Below, one piece after another: positions 12,701-26,538 of a stretch of DNA of 64,000 nt. Position 1 is the first letter of the stretch. Each line of letters opens with the position of its first letter. The notes beneath the pieces were generated by a model. It was not told the DNA's origin and did no database searches. It saw only the letters and a list, made by a program, of their open reading frames with translations. Source of the stretch: Varroa destructor. Taxonomy: Eukaryota > Arthropoda > Arachnida > Mesostigmata > Varroidae. Position numbers and translations under genes: made by a program. The DNA lies in contig NW_019211456.1 in the NCBI RefSeq assembly GCF_002443255.2, positions 27,153,341-27,217,340 on the forward strand, in the 5' to 3' direction.

Positions 12701-14145
12701 CAGCAAAGCGGCGATCCTGAGAAGCTGGCTCTATGCCTTTGAAAACCGAGGGACCTGGGATAAAAGGTGGAAGATGCTGACGTGCACGCTCCATCATAGG
12801 CGAAATCCCGATGAATTCAGGAAAGCGAACAAGGTCATTATTGTTGTTTTCATCATAGTCGTTACTTGCGACCATACCGTCACCGTCAAAGCCAGCTAAG
12901 TTTTTCGAATCTGCACTCTGGATACCATTGACATTCTCGGTATCGTGTCTTAGACGCACGCTGTTCAAAGGAAATTTGGATGTACCTTCAAGGACATTCG
13001 GTACCCATTCTGGTCGAGCGAGAAGTCTAGGAGGGTTTCGTCTAACGGCAACTTGGGGTCCAGTCGGCCTGAATGGCTTGTATGTAAGTGGAGAATGCTC
13101 AGGAATTTGGGAGAGATCTAAGCCAGGCCTATGTCCGCCCTCCGATGGTGGTGAAACTTCGGGCAAGGGTGACCAGTTTTGGGAATTGACTGTACGGTCT
13201 TGCAAGCCGAACACACCGTTCTTCGGTATAGGTGGCACAGGATCAGCAGCAAAAGTCGGCATCTCTGAGTTGTTCTTAGCTCTCCTTGTAGCATCTGCGA
13301 TCTGGATATTAGACAATGTTGCAATCTCTGGTGGAAGTCTATCTGAGGCACCGTCAACCTTTCGAGAAGAAGGCCAAAGTGTAGCTGCTAGACAGTTGTC
13401 ATTTTCCCAACTTGGGAAGGAAAACCGAATGAAAGTAGCATTGGCTTGCTTCTCTACTTCGGGTAAAATGAAACGCAAGTTCATGGGGCGAAAGCTATAT
13501 ATAAGACTCACTAAAGATACCAGCGTCAACAGTAAAGCAACGCCTGCCAGAACTTTGCGACTCGATGGCGAACGAACACATGTTAGCACAAGCGAACTCA
13601 GCAGAGCAGCGAGGACAATCGAACCCGCACGCAAAAAGGCCGAGGCAAACATTGAAATACCAATAAAACGTAGCACGAGTGGCACAAATGATAAAATTAA
13701 TATTTCAGCACTTGAATGAAACGTAAAGAATAACGTTGCGCAGCGCCTAAATTGGTAAGAAAATCAAGAATAAACAACGGGGCTGTTAAGTTGTGGATAT
13801 CGAATTATACAAGATTGTTCTTCGATTCCTATTATCGTTATACGAAAGTAAGTTTAAGTCCAGGTATAGGCACACATATATAGAATCTAGAATTTTGCTA
13901 CTATTGTATTCCTTAGTTGAATAACTTTGTCTCCTGTGACGGTTGTTTCTATACAAGACATTTGGACACAACGGTCTCGTTCTGAACGCAATATAAATGG
14001 CGAATACATACTTGTTTTTTGCGAGTAAATAAAGTATATTATCCTGATGTGATTTTTACGTCATCTGGGTACTTAGTTGAGAGACATGTGTCCTGATTAT
14101 TTATTCACTTTTGTACCTTTTGGCTGCGACGTTCAAGTATTGCAT
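9737..14145 (-). CDS. MFSD6-like major facilitator superfamily protein
   Basis: Reconstructed from seven minus-strand exons: 14145-14117, 13746-12444, 11783-11520, 11279-11022, 10696-10547, 10194-10075 and 9964-9737. All junctions are GT-AG and in phase; the total is 2352 nt, or 783 aa, close to the human MFSD6 length (about 790). The start is the ATG at 14145, which leaves a 10-residue tail before TM1. TM1-TM3 fall at about residues 12-94. A hydrophilic loop follows at about 95-410, with one NAT glycosylation site near its start, then TM4 onward from about 412. The C-terminal half shows the family pattern of a helix ending FIGYAYL, an LPLQILTPFGTTFVWST helix, and the YWNLGLASGTLIAGFGYDHFG helix that matches the MFSD6 LQGLHLGLGRG region. 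The last exon supplies the final TM and a cytosolic tail. MFSD6-family proteins are orphan transporters or receptors; the substrate is unknown. The usual D-R-containing motif A between TM2 and TM3 is not preserved. Assignment rests on position-by-position likeness recalled from the family, not on a search. Confidence 0.85.
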
Positions 14146-14207
14146 AGTCGAAGGAAACTCGAATCGCTCCGGCTCAACAGATGAGTCCTCTTCGTTCTTC
14201 GAGGTAA
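14117..14207 (-). other. First recognised exon of the MFSD6-like gene
   Basis: A 91-nt exon lies between an acceptor (TTTTTAG ending at 14208) and a donor (AAAAG then GTACAA). It supplies the N-terminal tail MQYLNVAAKR, whose last codon is completed by the next exon at 13746. The frame stays open upstream of the ATG to the acceptor, so an earlier start in an upstream exon cannot be excluded. Confidence 0.6.
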
Positions 14208-15051
14208 CTAAAAATATTTAATAACACCATTAGTTAGTTCATCCCCGAGTTGCCAAACAGCCTTTGAGTGTAGACCGTTTATAGGTTACGTAATTGGGTC
14301 GTGAATATAAGTCGTAGTAGACACTGAGCGAAACCTCTGTGTGGGGCTACAAGATGGTAAGGGCTATTTTTTAGGGCAATATAAAATATTACATACAATA
14401 GATGGAGCTCGTTACGCAGCCATTCGTCAGTAATATAAGTAATGGCAGTGGTCGTTACAAAATGGAATCCAATATCAATGGCAGCACGAACGAATAAAAC
14501 CATCATTTTTTATTAGAAGTATTTTTTAGTTTGTACTAAAGCCACATAGAAGTGAAACTTCAATACGACTGAATGAATGCTCGTGTTCGAAGATCGTACT
14601 TAGAATTCTGTATGAACCCATACAGGGGTGGAGTTTTGCATTTAAACCTTTTACTTTTACGATTTTGTCTCAAGCACAACGGCGTAGTAAACGGAAAACG
14701 TATTGGCTCAGTCTGCTGGAGGCGGCACGCTGGCAACAACCTAAAATAAACGTCATAGAAATTTGCCAAATATATTTTACAAGGGAGATACGATGAACCA
14801 GTTAACTATACTAAATCACCAATCAGCCTAACTAACCATCTTATCGACGTTTCTCTTATTGATGACACTGACGACGAAAAAAACGTGTATCGAAAAAATA
14901 GGTATCGTCCTACTAAATCTTAAGCAAACCGAAGTCAACTAATCTTCATGCAGTTTCGATCGTGCTACTTACGTGAAGCTCCACGAAAAAAAAAAACTCA
15001 ATTGGGATGAATGTATGTTGAATAAGCTGGAGCTGTTTCTATAAAACATAC

Positions 15052-15131
15052 CTTGGAGCTTCCTATCATTTCATTGCAGTCGCCTCGAGTCGCTCGAGCC
15101 CACGTAAAAGATCTGTGTATATCAGCTTTAC
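15052..15131 (-). other. Possible 5'UTR exon of the MFSD6-like gene
   Basis: On the minus strand a strong donor (CCAAG then GTATGT) follows a short CTCGAG-containing, GC-richer stretch. Its ATGs do not give a frame that continues correctly into the 14207 exon, which fits an untranslated leader and a start at 14145. The upstream limit is a guess. Confidence 0.3.
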
Positions 15132-18100
15132 TTCACCGGAAAAAAGTGAACTTGATCGTCGATATTAAGCTAGCCCAGCCCGTAAGCCCGCGTCTTGATG
15201 GTGTGTCTAACCACAAAGCTAACTAAACAGCTCTTGAACCCCATCCAGCGTAAATGAATACTTTTTTTTTTGCATTCTACATCAGTTGTTTCACTGAGAA
15301 AATAAGTAAGGCATTATTACGAAAAATCTCTGACGACCTAGATTTCGAAAACTAATATTGGCTAATATTAGTCTGCCACTACTCTTTAATAACACGAATA
15401 CTAATAGTAACTAATATAAAAGCTTGAGGACAATTAAATGTAATCCAAAAAAAAGCACATAAACTTTATCTAGTGCGAACTCTTCAAGTGTGAATAGAGA
15501 CAAGGCCCTGGATCAGAGTCATGTTCGTTTCCGAGACTTTTTGTCTTTAGCTAATTAGCTGCGGTACATAGCCGATGACAACGGTTCGGCAATATGAAAC
15601 GACTGTATCTCTTACGAGGTACTTATTGATCTCAAAATGTTCGGGAAACTGTACATCTAATTCAAAGGCCAAGCGATTCGTTCCTGAACAATATTTTCTC
15701 ACTGCAAGAGTAATCGATCGAGGTGGCGTCAAATGTTAGATAGCCGGTGACTTCAAATAGCAGGCCTCAGATTCGCCTATGGGCAACATGTACTCTCGAT
15801 CTATACACTTGTTTTTCGTGTGCTATTCCCGATCTCCGCAATCTCGTCATAACATAGGAAATCGGGCTATTAGAAAACCGAACGAACACGACACTTCAGG
15901 TTACTTAGGGAAAGGCCTGTAAGATGGCACTACGGAGCACAATAAGTCGCTAAGTAAACTCGGTATTAAAGATAGGATAAAATCGTTTTGCCATAGCGAT
16001 CGGTCTAGAATGGCGATAAATTTGATGATCGCTTGAGATCTTGGTGCGTTCCCAAATGACCAACTACGTCGATTGTGCATAAACAAGGCAGGGTTCTATT
16101 TTATTGAACCATAACTTGTGCCCAAGTATAATATTAAATTGTAATTTGTATCTATGGCTCTATTAAGCGATCAATACTGCAGATGGTTCACCATACACAT
16201 CTCCCAGATATCTTTGAACACATATGATGAATCCCGTTACAGCGCAATCAAGAATCTTATTTTCCGTCTTAAATCTCATTTGAGCAATACGCGGCAATGC
16301 ACATCCCATACAAAATGGCTGCGTCGATGGTTTTGTCAAATCGACCTTTGCATCAGATCCCATAATACATGATCAACGTTCACATATTCAGCCGGTACTA
16401 TCACAAAATATTGAAGTAATAATAAAGTCGTCAGATAAATCACTTGGGATTCAGTAGTTCAGAACCGCAGGTAATAGCTGAAGAGCCTTACTTGCAAGCG
16501 TGACGAAAGGTTTCTATGGTATCAGCTCTTCGATATAGACACCTAGGTTGTTCCTGAAGGATAATGGCATGAAGGGCGATAGCATGTAGTTCTGTGGCAG
16601 GAGTCGTTAGCTCTTGCCCGTTTCATAGAGCCCACAGTAGATGTACGGTACACTGGTCTCTGTATGAACGGTGACACAAATTCGCGCTGTAAATTCAACG
16701 TCACCGAAAGAAACTATAAAGCTGTGTTTCTAACCAGCTCACTGGGAGATTACTTTCCATGGGTTAACCGTGTCTTACATTCTGCTCACGTCGATTATAT
16801 AACAATTCTTTTGTCACAGACTTCGTCTGTCGACTAAATGAGGCCAGCCACAAGAAAGACTAGGGATACTGCTTGGTCTCCCTTTATGCTGGGATAAATA
16901 GAAGAACGTCTATACGTGCATTTGGAAGAACCTGCTTATTATTCATTGGTGATCCGACAGTATGGGACCGTCATTCTGATGTATTGTTTGTCTAGACTCA
17001 CACGTTTTGTTATGCGCTATCATATTGGCGATAAAACATCGGATTCATTAGGGACTCCGAGTAAACTGGCTACGAACGAGATCAACTTTAGAGAATAGCA
17101 GTTCGGGAGTAGGGCAACTGGGAAGCAGAAGAATGATGATCGTTTGCTTTTTTCGGCCAGGCCAATATCGTGCCTATTGCATCTATTCAAATAGACCAGT
17201 TGATAGATGAATCATCCAACTGTAACATTCTTTTTAAACTTTCCAACGTAGTTAAAATCAACAAACACACAAGCTTCCAAGAACACCTGCGCATCAGGAT
17301 TTCGGCTAAATGTACGAATTCACCACATGAATGCTTTCAACAGAATCTTGTCCCTTCTGTAACACTTCACGATTGTTTAGACGTAGCAGTACCGATTGCG
17401 GGTCTAGTAGCTGTTCAAATAACGGCGCTTGAGACGCGTCCGACCTGTTCTACTAAAGAAATGTTTGCTACTTTCCAGGAAGTCGTTTCAAGATCTCTGT
17501 CTTGTTATATCCTCGTGCTGAAGGCCCGGAAGCACTTTGCCCTTTTACATCCGTCAACGAGATTTCCTTTTTATGCTGTTATCGCCCGAAAGGACTACAT
17601 TGTGTTATGACGGTGATTTGTTGTTGGTCCTTACCTATGAAACACTGCATCGATATATGAATGTATAGAGAACAATGGCCGATGTAATAGAAAATCAGGC
17701 TAGACGTTCAAGCGAGCGAACAAGTGACGCTACCTTATAGGCAAAACTGCAATAAAAAGCCGGAACTAGTTCACGTTTAAAAAGCGAGAAAAATTATCGT
17801 AATTCATCTACACTATATTTGTTCACGGTACATCTTTTCCAAAAGTATATTCGTGTTTGTCAGGGTACCACAGATCGGAATGTAATTAATAGTACACCAA
17901 ACTCAATGAAATGTTTCCGCGGAAGGCTGACCTTGTTTTGATGTCAAATATACGAAGGTATTATTTTTGAATATTCGCGGCGCTGTTGTCGAAATATCGT
18001 TAAATTCGAAGCCTTTTCATGAGCTTCACTACTCTCCTCTATGAGCTAAATAAGAAGCTTATTAGTGATGAGTTCCTTAGCAGAACAAATGGGTCTTTTT

Positions 18101-18900
18101 TATAGCTAAAGTAGTAAAATTAATTTAACAAAACTACGAAAAAGATTTGCATCTAAAAACACAACTTTAATCATTAGTTGTTCAAGCTTAATGTCACATT
18201 AATAGTTAAAATGTCAAATAGTTCGCTATTCTTTAAAAAGGTCGGCCTTTCCTGATTTCTACTTGACAAGATGGCGCGAAGTGACTCCATATTTAGAACA
18301 ACTGACACATACAATATACCACAAATGATATATCCCATACCAAATACTTATTAATTAATGACACGGCCAATCTTGGACGAGATAGAACAGAAGGAAGACA
18401 AACGATTATAATGGCAGGTCAGCAAACTTAGAAAACGTATAAATGATGTCATATTTTGGTGAAACACATATATAACCACACATTTTACATATTTATATCA
18501 TGTAATATAGCTTTGGGCCGAACGTACATTAGGCGTTTACGACACAAGATTGAAACGCATTACAGAACATCAATATTTAATTACTATAAATCCAAATATC
18601 ATTATCTGTCATCAGTTATCATTATAGTATTTATATATTTAGTGATTCATGTTCTTTATGTGAGTCTTTTTTTTCTAAATTAAGGTCAAGAGCTACGTTA
18701 TTGCTTGCGCAGGCTGGCTGCTCGGAAATGAATATAGGAACGCGTACCGCCTTGGCATTCTCACGGTACCTCGAGTTGATTTGCTGTTATTTCTGCGATC
18801 CAACCTACGATAAAAAAAAAACTCACTTTCTGATTCTGATGATTAATTTACTTTGTGTGATCAAATTGTTTTTCTTCTTTAACGGGTATGTCAGCCACCA

Positions 18901-18922
18901 TTATATATATATATATATATAT
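18901..18922. repeat. (TA)n microsatellite
   Basis: About 10 to 11 TA units in AT-rich intergenic sequence. Confidence 0.9.
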
Positions 18923-19323
18923 AAATACGAAGGGAATCACAGCAAGATCCGAATGCGTACAAATATTGCACGTTATGAGATTAAACACATTTAGATTTTA
19001 ATCAATACATCGTTTGCGTACAACACAGAACGTCAAGCAAACACAACGTTTTTCTCTTCAAATATATGGAGTAACCCACTTCTAATAAAATAGATTTGCC
19101 AACATATAGAATGCCTGCAGTCTTGTCTATGATTTGACAGTTTTGTACCCATATGGTCACTGCAAGGAGTACGGGCAGTCGAGACCATATATAAATCTAA
19201 ACCAGCTGCGACGCATGAACAATGTGATGGCACTGAGCAACTTTGAGCGATGTACGAACGAGTAACTTATTCCACACGATGTGTTCTCAGACCTTAGTTG
19301 AGGAAACATGTTTATAAAAGAGA

Positions 19324-19366
19324 TTAGAAAATTTTAACATTCATGAGGCATGTTAAAATTTTCTAA
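19324..19366. repeat. Perfect 17-bp inverted repeat, 9-nt spacer
   Basis: Left arm TTAGAAAATTTTAACAT at 19324-19340 is exactly complementary to 19350-19366, with spacer TCATGAGGC. Pairing stops abruptly at both ends. It would form a hairpin in either strand. No gene lies nearby to explain it as a terminator or regulatory stem. Confidence 0.9.
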
Positions 19367-22300
19367 ATTATAGCATTCTCAACAGAGTTAAGTATTACTT
19401 TCGTTGGTATACACCTGTTTATAAGCAAGGTTAATACGGATTTGATGATCATTTTTTTAATGATAATTACGTTACCTGGTTCGTAAAGGCCCATCGTCAA
19501 GACAATCGTCCTCTCGCAAACGCTGCTTTGACCGGCATTTCTTAAATGAATCACCTTTGGCCGAAAATGTACCTAGGATCTGCACAGATTATTTGCAGAA
19601 GGATAAATAGTCCGTTCTAATAGTGGCTTGCATTTATTTTTGATTTTACAGTGCCACCAAGAGACTACTGGGAAAAGCTTACAACAAGTTGAACGGTAGA
19701 GTGTTAAATGCTTTTCGAAATACTTCATTGACGCACGACTTGTATTGCTCATCGACGAAAACAGATACCGCTAATATTTTTACCAACTTCCTCTTTCCGT
19801 TACAGTCTTCTAATATATCAGCTCTGTACTGTAGTATGCTGCTAGAAAAGATCGAACTTAATTGTTTTCATTTTTTCGATTTTTTTTATGCAGCGTCCTG
19901 CGTAATTATATGACAGCTCGACGAACTAACGCTAACGAAAGACACAACAAGGCTTGAAAATCTCCTGCCAGATCTAGCGGACTCCAATTATATTGGTCCT
20001 CGCATTAAAAAGGGTCGTATATTCGTAATTTTGGTAAGTCCATACGAAGCTGAACACCAACCGTTAGCTTACATTGATCTGTCCTACACGATTGAGAAGC
20101 ACCAGGACTAGCTGTCGTGACTAATAAGAGCTTGGTCACCTATGGCAGGGCCTGTTTGTAAAATGCATATACACAGATACAGAGAATAATACAATTTAGC
20201 CAGAGACTATTACGTAACATGACTGCGCAGGCCACGGTTGCCATGCGGTTTGTGACCGCGCTGTACTCCCGATAGGTTGATCGTGGCCAGATCTGTCCAA
20301 TACAGTCGTTATTGATGCTTCTCACGAACTTATTTCTTTGTTGGCGATAGAGAACACACATTAACAATCGCTGAAATAACATCACAGTAAGGTAAGCAGG
20401 ACAATTAAGTTTCAACTTCTTACTATTAGTTTACTTATTGACAAGCTGAATGAATAGAAAACGGATTTAGATCTTGTGATTCACGCAGCTAGAAGCACAT
20501 GATTATTAACAGGGATGTGTTACTAGCTTCGAGCTGGAAGCTGTTCTTGAACAAATTAAGCAACGTTCGCCGAGCAGTTGAATTATAACTAGATGGTTAT
20601 CATTTCGTTACTGAAAATCAACTGAACGCTGAGAGGCCGAGTAAAGTTCTCACGTGCTTCTTGCCCATGACGCAATAGATGTGATTTTTCTAATCGAGCC
20701 CCTAGTTCGTTGCCCACATGTCCAACTCGGTTAAGTGGATACCGGCCCTTAATGCTAGTCATCGCTAGGACAATAAGAAAACGGTGTCTCTTTTATGCAT
20801 AGTGCCAATTGTACTACCACTATATTAGAATTAAAGTTTGATGACGCATATAGCATGCACGTTGGCGGCTTACACATAGACAAATTTCCCGTCCTACTAA
20901 CAAATTAACGCATCCGGAGTTACTTTATTAGTACGACTTATATTTGCATATTGATCCAAGACATCCTATAAGGGAAGCCATTAAACTGCACGTCTCAATT
21001 TTTGACCTGCGTCGTGTCCTAACATGGAGACTGCCAAAGTTGAAACTGACCGGCACAATAGCTTCGTGCATGCCACGAGTTGTCCTTAACACGGATAAAA
21101 TAAGGCAAGTTATATCACAACCACATGCTTCTACCTGAGAGATCTAATTCAAGACGAAGGCTATACAAATAGGACTGACCCAAATGTCGGCTAAATTTAA
21201 GCGTTGACCGAGCGTAGACATTAAACTTTGTTCTAATTGCCAGATGAAGCGATTTTGAAAGAGATAATAAAGCTACGCGAATTTATTTTGTCAAATGGAG
21301 GAGCAGGGACACGCTTTCAAATCTGCACAGACGTGGATGAGCACTTCACGAAGTTCACTTACATTTTAAGTGGTAGGCACGCGGAATGAATATATAAGTT
21401 TTTCCCTTGCCCTGTACAGAGATACGTAGAATATAAAAATGGCCTAAACTGAGAAACGAAATATTATATTTTCATGAGAAAGATCTGTGAAATACATCTT
21501 GAATAAACTCGAATAATACTTTTTTGTGTAGTTCTACTAAAATATGGCAAATAACCTGGCTCCCTTAGTGCAATAACGGATAGTTTATTCAATTTGAACA
21601 TTTACAATGGGTTAAGATTTTTAGGTAGCAAGAACTTCAACTTTTCTGTCAACACATCGTATTTTTATACGCCTCACGTTCTTCAGGTCATCGTACAACT
21701 CTCACGATTCCAAACACATCTACTTTATATAGTTCTTTAACCCAATTCGATACCAAACGCCAGTGCAGGACACGATTCTGCGATAATTTTTTATAAGTAC
21801 AAACAAGTACAAAGTATATATAAAGCCCATCACGGAAGATAGGGCGGTAATATTGAGGCCGATACTTGTCAAGTAACGGACTTCCAATTTCGTGCGCTTA
21901 ATCCAGGCTGTTTTTTATTATACACGTGAGGGATAGAGATACAATATGAAACCAACGGGATGCATTGTCCTTACTCTACGCTGTAGGCAAAATACGCTGC
22001 CTCCACGGCTGCTACACGACTGTATTGCTCTAATCAGGGAGCATCCGATAATAGTTCTTGTTTCATTGTCGTTCAATTATAGGTTCAAAAAAGCTTACGA
22101 TGTCTAGTCACAAAGGCGATTGCAGCAACCATCGACCGCCTTCAAAGCGCCTGCGCATCGAGAGAGGGGAAAACCTGAGTAGTGGCCCTTGCTACTTGCG
22201 CTGCTTCAGATCCAGACTCTATGAGTCATAGAACATCTGTCAGCTAGTTGTGCTTCGTCATATCCTCAACTAATCAGTACAATATTAGCAAAAGCTAGTA

Positions 22301-25300
22301 TTTTAGTTAGTCTGCTTAATAAGATTCGAATGGGATAGTTATAAAAGGGCATTCGTCCAATCGTGCAATCGATCCTGGCTTGGACAGGTGTTCCAGTGCC
22401 TTTGACACGTAGCGATTGAGCACATTATAGGGTATGTATATAAAATATATATAACACATTGCCTTATGGTTGCGTTCACTGAAAAATTAGGGGGCTACCT
22501 TTAGCCTTACGACAAACGGGTGCACGTTCTTCGGAGACTACCTGGATCTGGTTTTACTTTTGTCAGACAATGTCTGTCTGGTTGCTTGAGGTAAAGAAAA
22601 CACATCTCATGCTTGCTGTAATTGCAGTCTTGGGGAACTTCTTAACTATCGAGAACTTCTCAGACAGAACGCCGTGGGGAAAAGTTTTATAGCCGGAACA
22701 TCATGACAAGCAGGAGAACCTGAGGCGTATGACAGCAACGATGACGACCAGGATATTGAAGATGCGACTCAAACGAAGAGGCAGCAAATTTTGACGATGA
22801 TTACCGTCGACCGATTTCAACGGTCTTAGCATTTTCAAGGGAGGTTCAGGGGTCCGCTATCGCACATGAGAAGTTATTCTCAATCTGGTATCAACTTACA
22901 AGCAACATGCTCTGTGTTGCTGGCCTCCGCAAATGCAATAGACTTCCACGGATTTTAAAAAGATTTGATAACTCCTTCAATGTTCTACAAACAATGTTCA
23001 GGCGGCACAAGGACAGTTTGAGTTTTCCGAGATTCACGAAATAGAAACCCTTCTAAACCTAAAGCATTACAGGAGCGAGTCGCTTTAACGAAAAAAACAA
23101 CTCCTAGAAATACTTTTTTCGCTACATCACTTTATTAAAAACACGTGTTACTATGTGTAATAACGTATTCAAAGGTTTCACGACCTGGGTAGAGCTCCGA
23201 TTGTTGGCAAAATAAGGAAAAACAGATCTACAGCGCGTCAAATGCGGTTGTTTTTCTTTATATCGAAAATCAATTTGGGAGTCGTATCAATTTATATTAT
23301 ATACAGCTTTGGTTTTTTTAGGCTATAACTTAATATTGACTCTATTCGACCTTATAACCATGATACTATACACCTTTATACAAAGCCTTGTTAACTTCTC
23401 CATCTATCCCCACGTAACCTAAAGGAACTACCGTAGCTTAAGCGCGAAAAACTTGAAGTCCGCTACAGGCACGTAAGCAGTCCGCCTCGGCGTAGTGTGA
23501 ATCCACGGTGTAAAAGCGCCGGAAGTCCCGTGACGGCCGTAATCACACTTTTGCAGAACTTCGACTTAACTATCAAAAAGTTCCACGATATTAGCAGCGA
23601 CGGAGCGCCAGCGATGAAAAAAATTCAATAATATATCTATACAGAATTAAGCATGGTATATGTTGTGCATTTTGCATTGTTGGGTGCTCTGGACAAAATA
23701 TTTCGGTGGTAAATCCTTATGAGAGGCATCTGATGACGAAGCTAAGCAGCGATAATAACAAACAACAAAGTGGAGACCCGATTTTTAGGGTGTCCCCAAA
23801 TAAAATGCCAGTAGCGCTTGATAATGACTGTTGTAAACTGTTCTCAGCCATGTTTTTCGTTTTAGGAACGCGGCACGCTCTGCTGGAGTGCATAATGGGC
23901 TCTTAGGAATAAAGCAAGAACTCACAGAAAAGGAACTTTAAATTACGAGGTGCTTGAATGTTCGCAAAAACTCTTAAAGCGTTAAGTCAACCGTGACCAG
24001 ATTAGAGAAATGGCACAGGCTTTGGGTCAGATTCAGCAGGAAAGTTTTTCGAAGTGGTGGGGGGAAGGCGGACAGAACCTCGGAGTATTTCAGGACGTCG
24101 TTGAAAAGCATGCTGGTAAATCTTTTGCTAAAGTTGTGTTCATGACCTTAGCGAGCCCAATGGCTCAGAAACGAGTATTCGTCTACAACCCAGTCGCTTT
24201 GTCAACGGATGCCTTTTAAAGACTCCTTTTGATAAGATTTTAATTAAGCTTCCAAAGCTTAATTTTAATGAATTACGAACGGCTTTGACGTTATTTATAA
24301 AGCGTTACGACTACGACGGACCAACCGCGGCCAGCTACACATTGTACCACTTTAAACTTCCTGGGTTAAGTCTGCCAAACATCAAAACTACAAACCATAT
24401 AGCGGCGGTCGCAGTCACCATACAGCTTATCGAAATGTCTTACGAGTTCGTATTCCGCGTACATATGGTAACCTCTACATTTAGCCCTACAAACCCTTCT
24501 TTACCCAATGAGACAATGCTTTTATTATGTCTCAGAGTGAGAATTGAGTATCAGGGCCAGCTTTCAGATGCACATTTTCGAATAAAAATATATATATACG
24601 CAAATACATTGTGCAATTTCGTTAGATGTGATCTCGTAGAAATAACATCACGGTATATTTGTCTTTTAGGCATGGTACATCCAAAATTTTCGGCAAATAG
24701 CATAATTGTTTGCGATTTTCATTAATTTTTGTGATATTAAGGAGAGCGCTTGTTATTGTAATCCTTAAAAACTATTTATAGTCATAGTTTCTTGCAACGA
24801 TTTCTGCAATTCCCTTTTCTAATTGTGTTCAAAGTATGTAACAACTTACCGGAAGTTTTGAAAAAAACCTTATCATCTTGCATGTAATAATTACATCGCG
24901 TATGTAATCTTAATTAAATACTCCTGGATGTACTCTGGAGAATGATTTTAGCGGCGTTTTATAAGGACAGTTTACGCGAATTATTTTGTTTTGAAAAGAA
25001 TATAAATGTTGCTAGTACATCTTGCGCCAGCTGTTTGAAGCTTTAAATTGTTTCACAGCTTACCTTGTCATATATATAAAAAAAAAATTGAGAAAAAAAT
25101 TATTTTATGTAACGTATATTTTATGTAATAAAAATTATTTGATAAATAATAATGTATAAGGTTATTACAATACGGCGGACGTTCAAATAACTTTTAAATT
25201 AGTTGGAAGTCAGGCTTAAATGGGGAAAATAAGCGAATTGAAGTCAAAGTTAGATTTTCATTTATCCAATTCGGGAGGTAATTGAAACGTAAAAATGAGA

Positions 25301-26538
25301 CCTGGAGTTGCCATCAGATTAACAGACCGCGTGCCATCACAATAGTCCATAAGCTTCCTGAAGAACTCAAAAGAGCAGGTTGCATTTATTGTTTCATTTT
25401 TAACGAGTAGCTTATGCCAGCAGACGCCCTTGATGTTCATCGCAAGCAAGTTTTCGATGAAATTTTGAGAGTTGTGGCTTTCGAGGAACAGAAACAGACA
25501 CTAAATGGTGTTTTTTTTATTATGACCCATTTTTCTTCGAACGGACTTAAGCAGTTTTCAATGAAAACTTTCTAGCGGATTGTGCAGCTTTGCCTGCTAA
25601 TGGCACATAGTTCAAGTTATTGAATTTCAAAGTTCATTGCGTTCGCTTCTAACGGCCTAATATGCTTTGTATTATATCGATCATCATATTACTACAGATC
25701 TAATATATATATCTCAAATTTTATCGCTGATATTCTTAATGGGTGCACAACTCGAATGACATAAAAATGATTGTCTCAGTTTATTCTATTCTGCTGACAG
25801 ATGCAAAACTGTGTTAGAGACATTAACTCTGTTTCTATTTCGCCTTCTATAGTAGCCCTAGTGTTTGGGTTAGAAGTTATTTCGCGTATTGGAAAAAAAA
25901 CCCCAGTAAATTCAATTTGCATAACGTTAATAAAGCCCGATCTTCTTTATAAACAAAAAATAATGTATGGTGCATGTCCTACCTTTCAGTGCACCCATAT
26001 ATGACGTATGATATATATGGTGTGTAACCACCAATACGTCTATTTAAAACGTACAGTAGATTTACCGTCCCAACGCGCCTATATATAATATATAGTGTAT
26101 TAGCCATCCCTAATAAACGCGACATGAGGTATTGTGAGGTTCGCATCAGACAAAGTCTACCTTAACTAGTAATAAAAGTGAGGCACGATCCCATTTCCTG
26201 TCGAAAAGCAGCTCAATAGGTCTATTTTCCTTCGCGATTTTTGTAGAAATCGCAGCTTACGCAGCTGCTAATAAGCAAGCCACTGATAATAGAAGCTTGT
26301 GCTTGTAGTTTTCTTAGCACCCAAGAACATTCGGTATATACAATGAAGATAATTAAACGCTTACCTGCGATAAAAAATTAGGTAAGAATACAAATTAGAC
26401 GGCGCCACGCAACTAGCTTCATTTTAAAGCATAAGTACTTCGCAGACTGGGAGTTTCATCTCTCTCTGATTGAGATTTTTATTAAATCGATGTTGATATT
26501 TAATTTCAAGAAGATTTATTTTCAGGGGGCCATATAGT

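Noticed and set aside
12928..13719. 263-codon plus-strand ORF
   Set aside because: It is exactly antisense to the large exon of the MFSD6-like gene, whose frame aligns with a known family. The plus frame has no recognisable content.
17170..17610. 146-codon plus-strand ORF
   Set aside because: Length is within chance expectation for 64 kb of this composition. No family resemblance, no splice context.
22720..22840. Acidic/Gln-rich reading frame (SNDDDQDIEDATQTKRQQ) as a possible exon
   Set aside because: Ends in a stop after about 30 codons, and no splice sites or neighbouring exons could be found.
24285..24725. 146-codon plus-strand ORF, with a 69-codon frame just upstream
   Set aside because: The two are in different frames without a convincing junction and match nothing known. 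Considered as a decayed gene, but nothing supports it.
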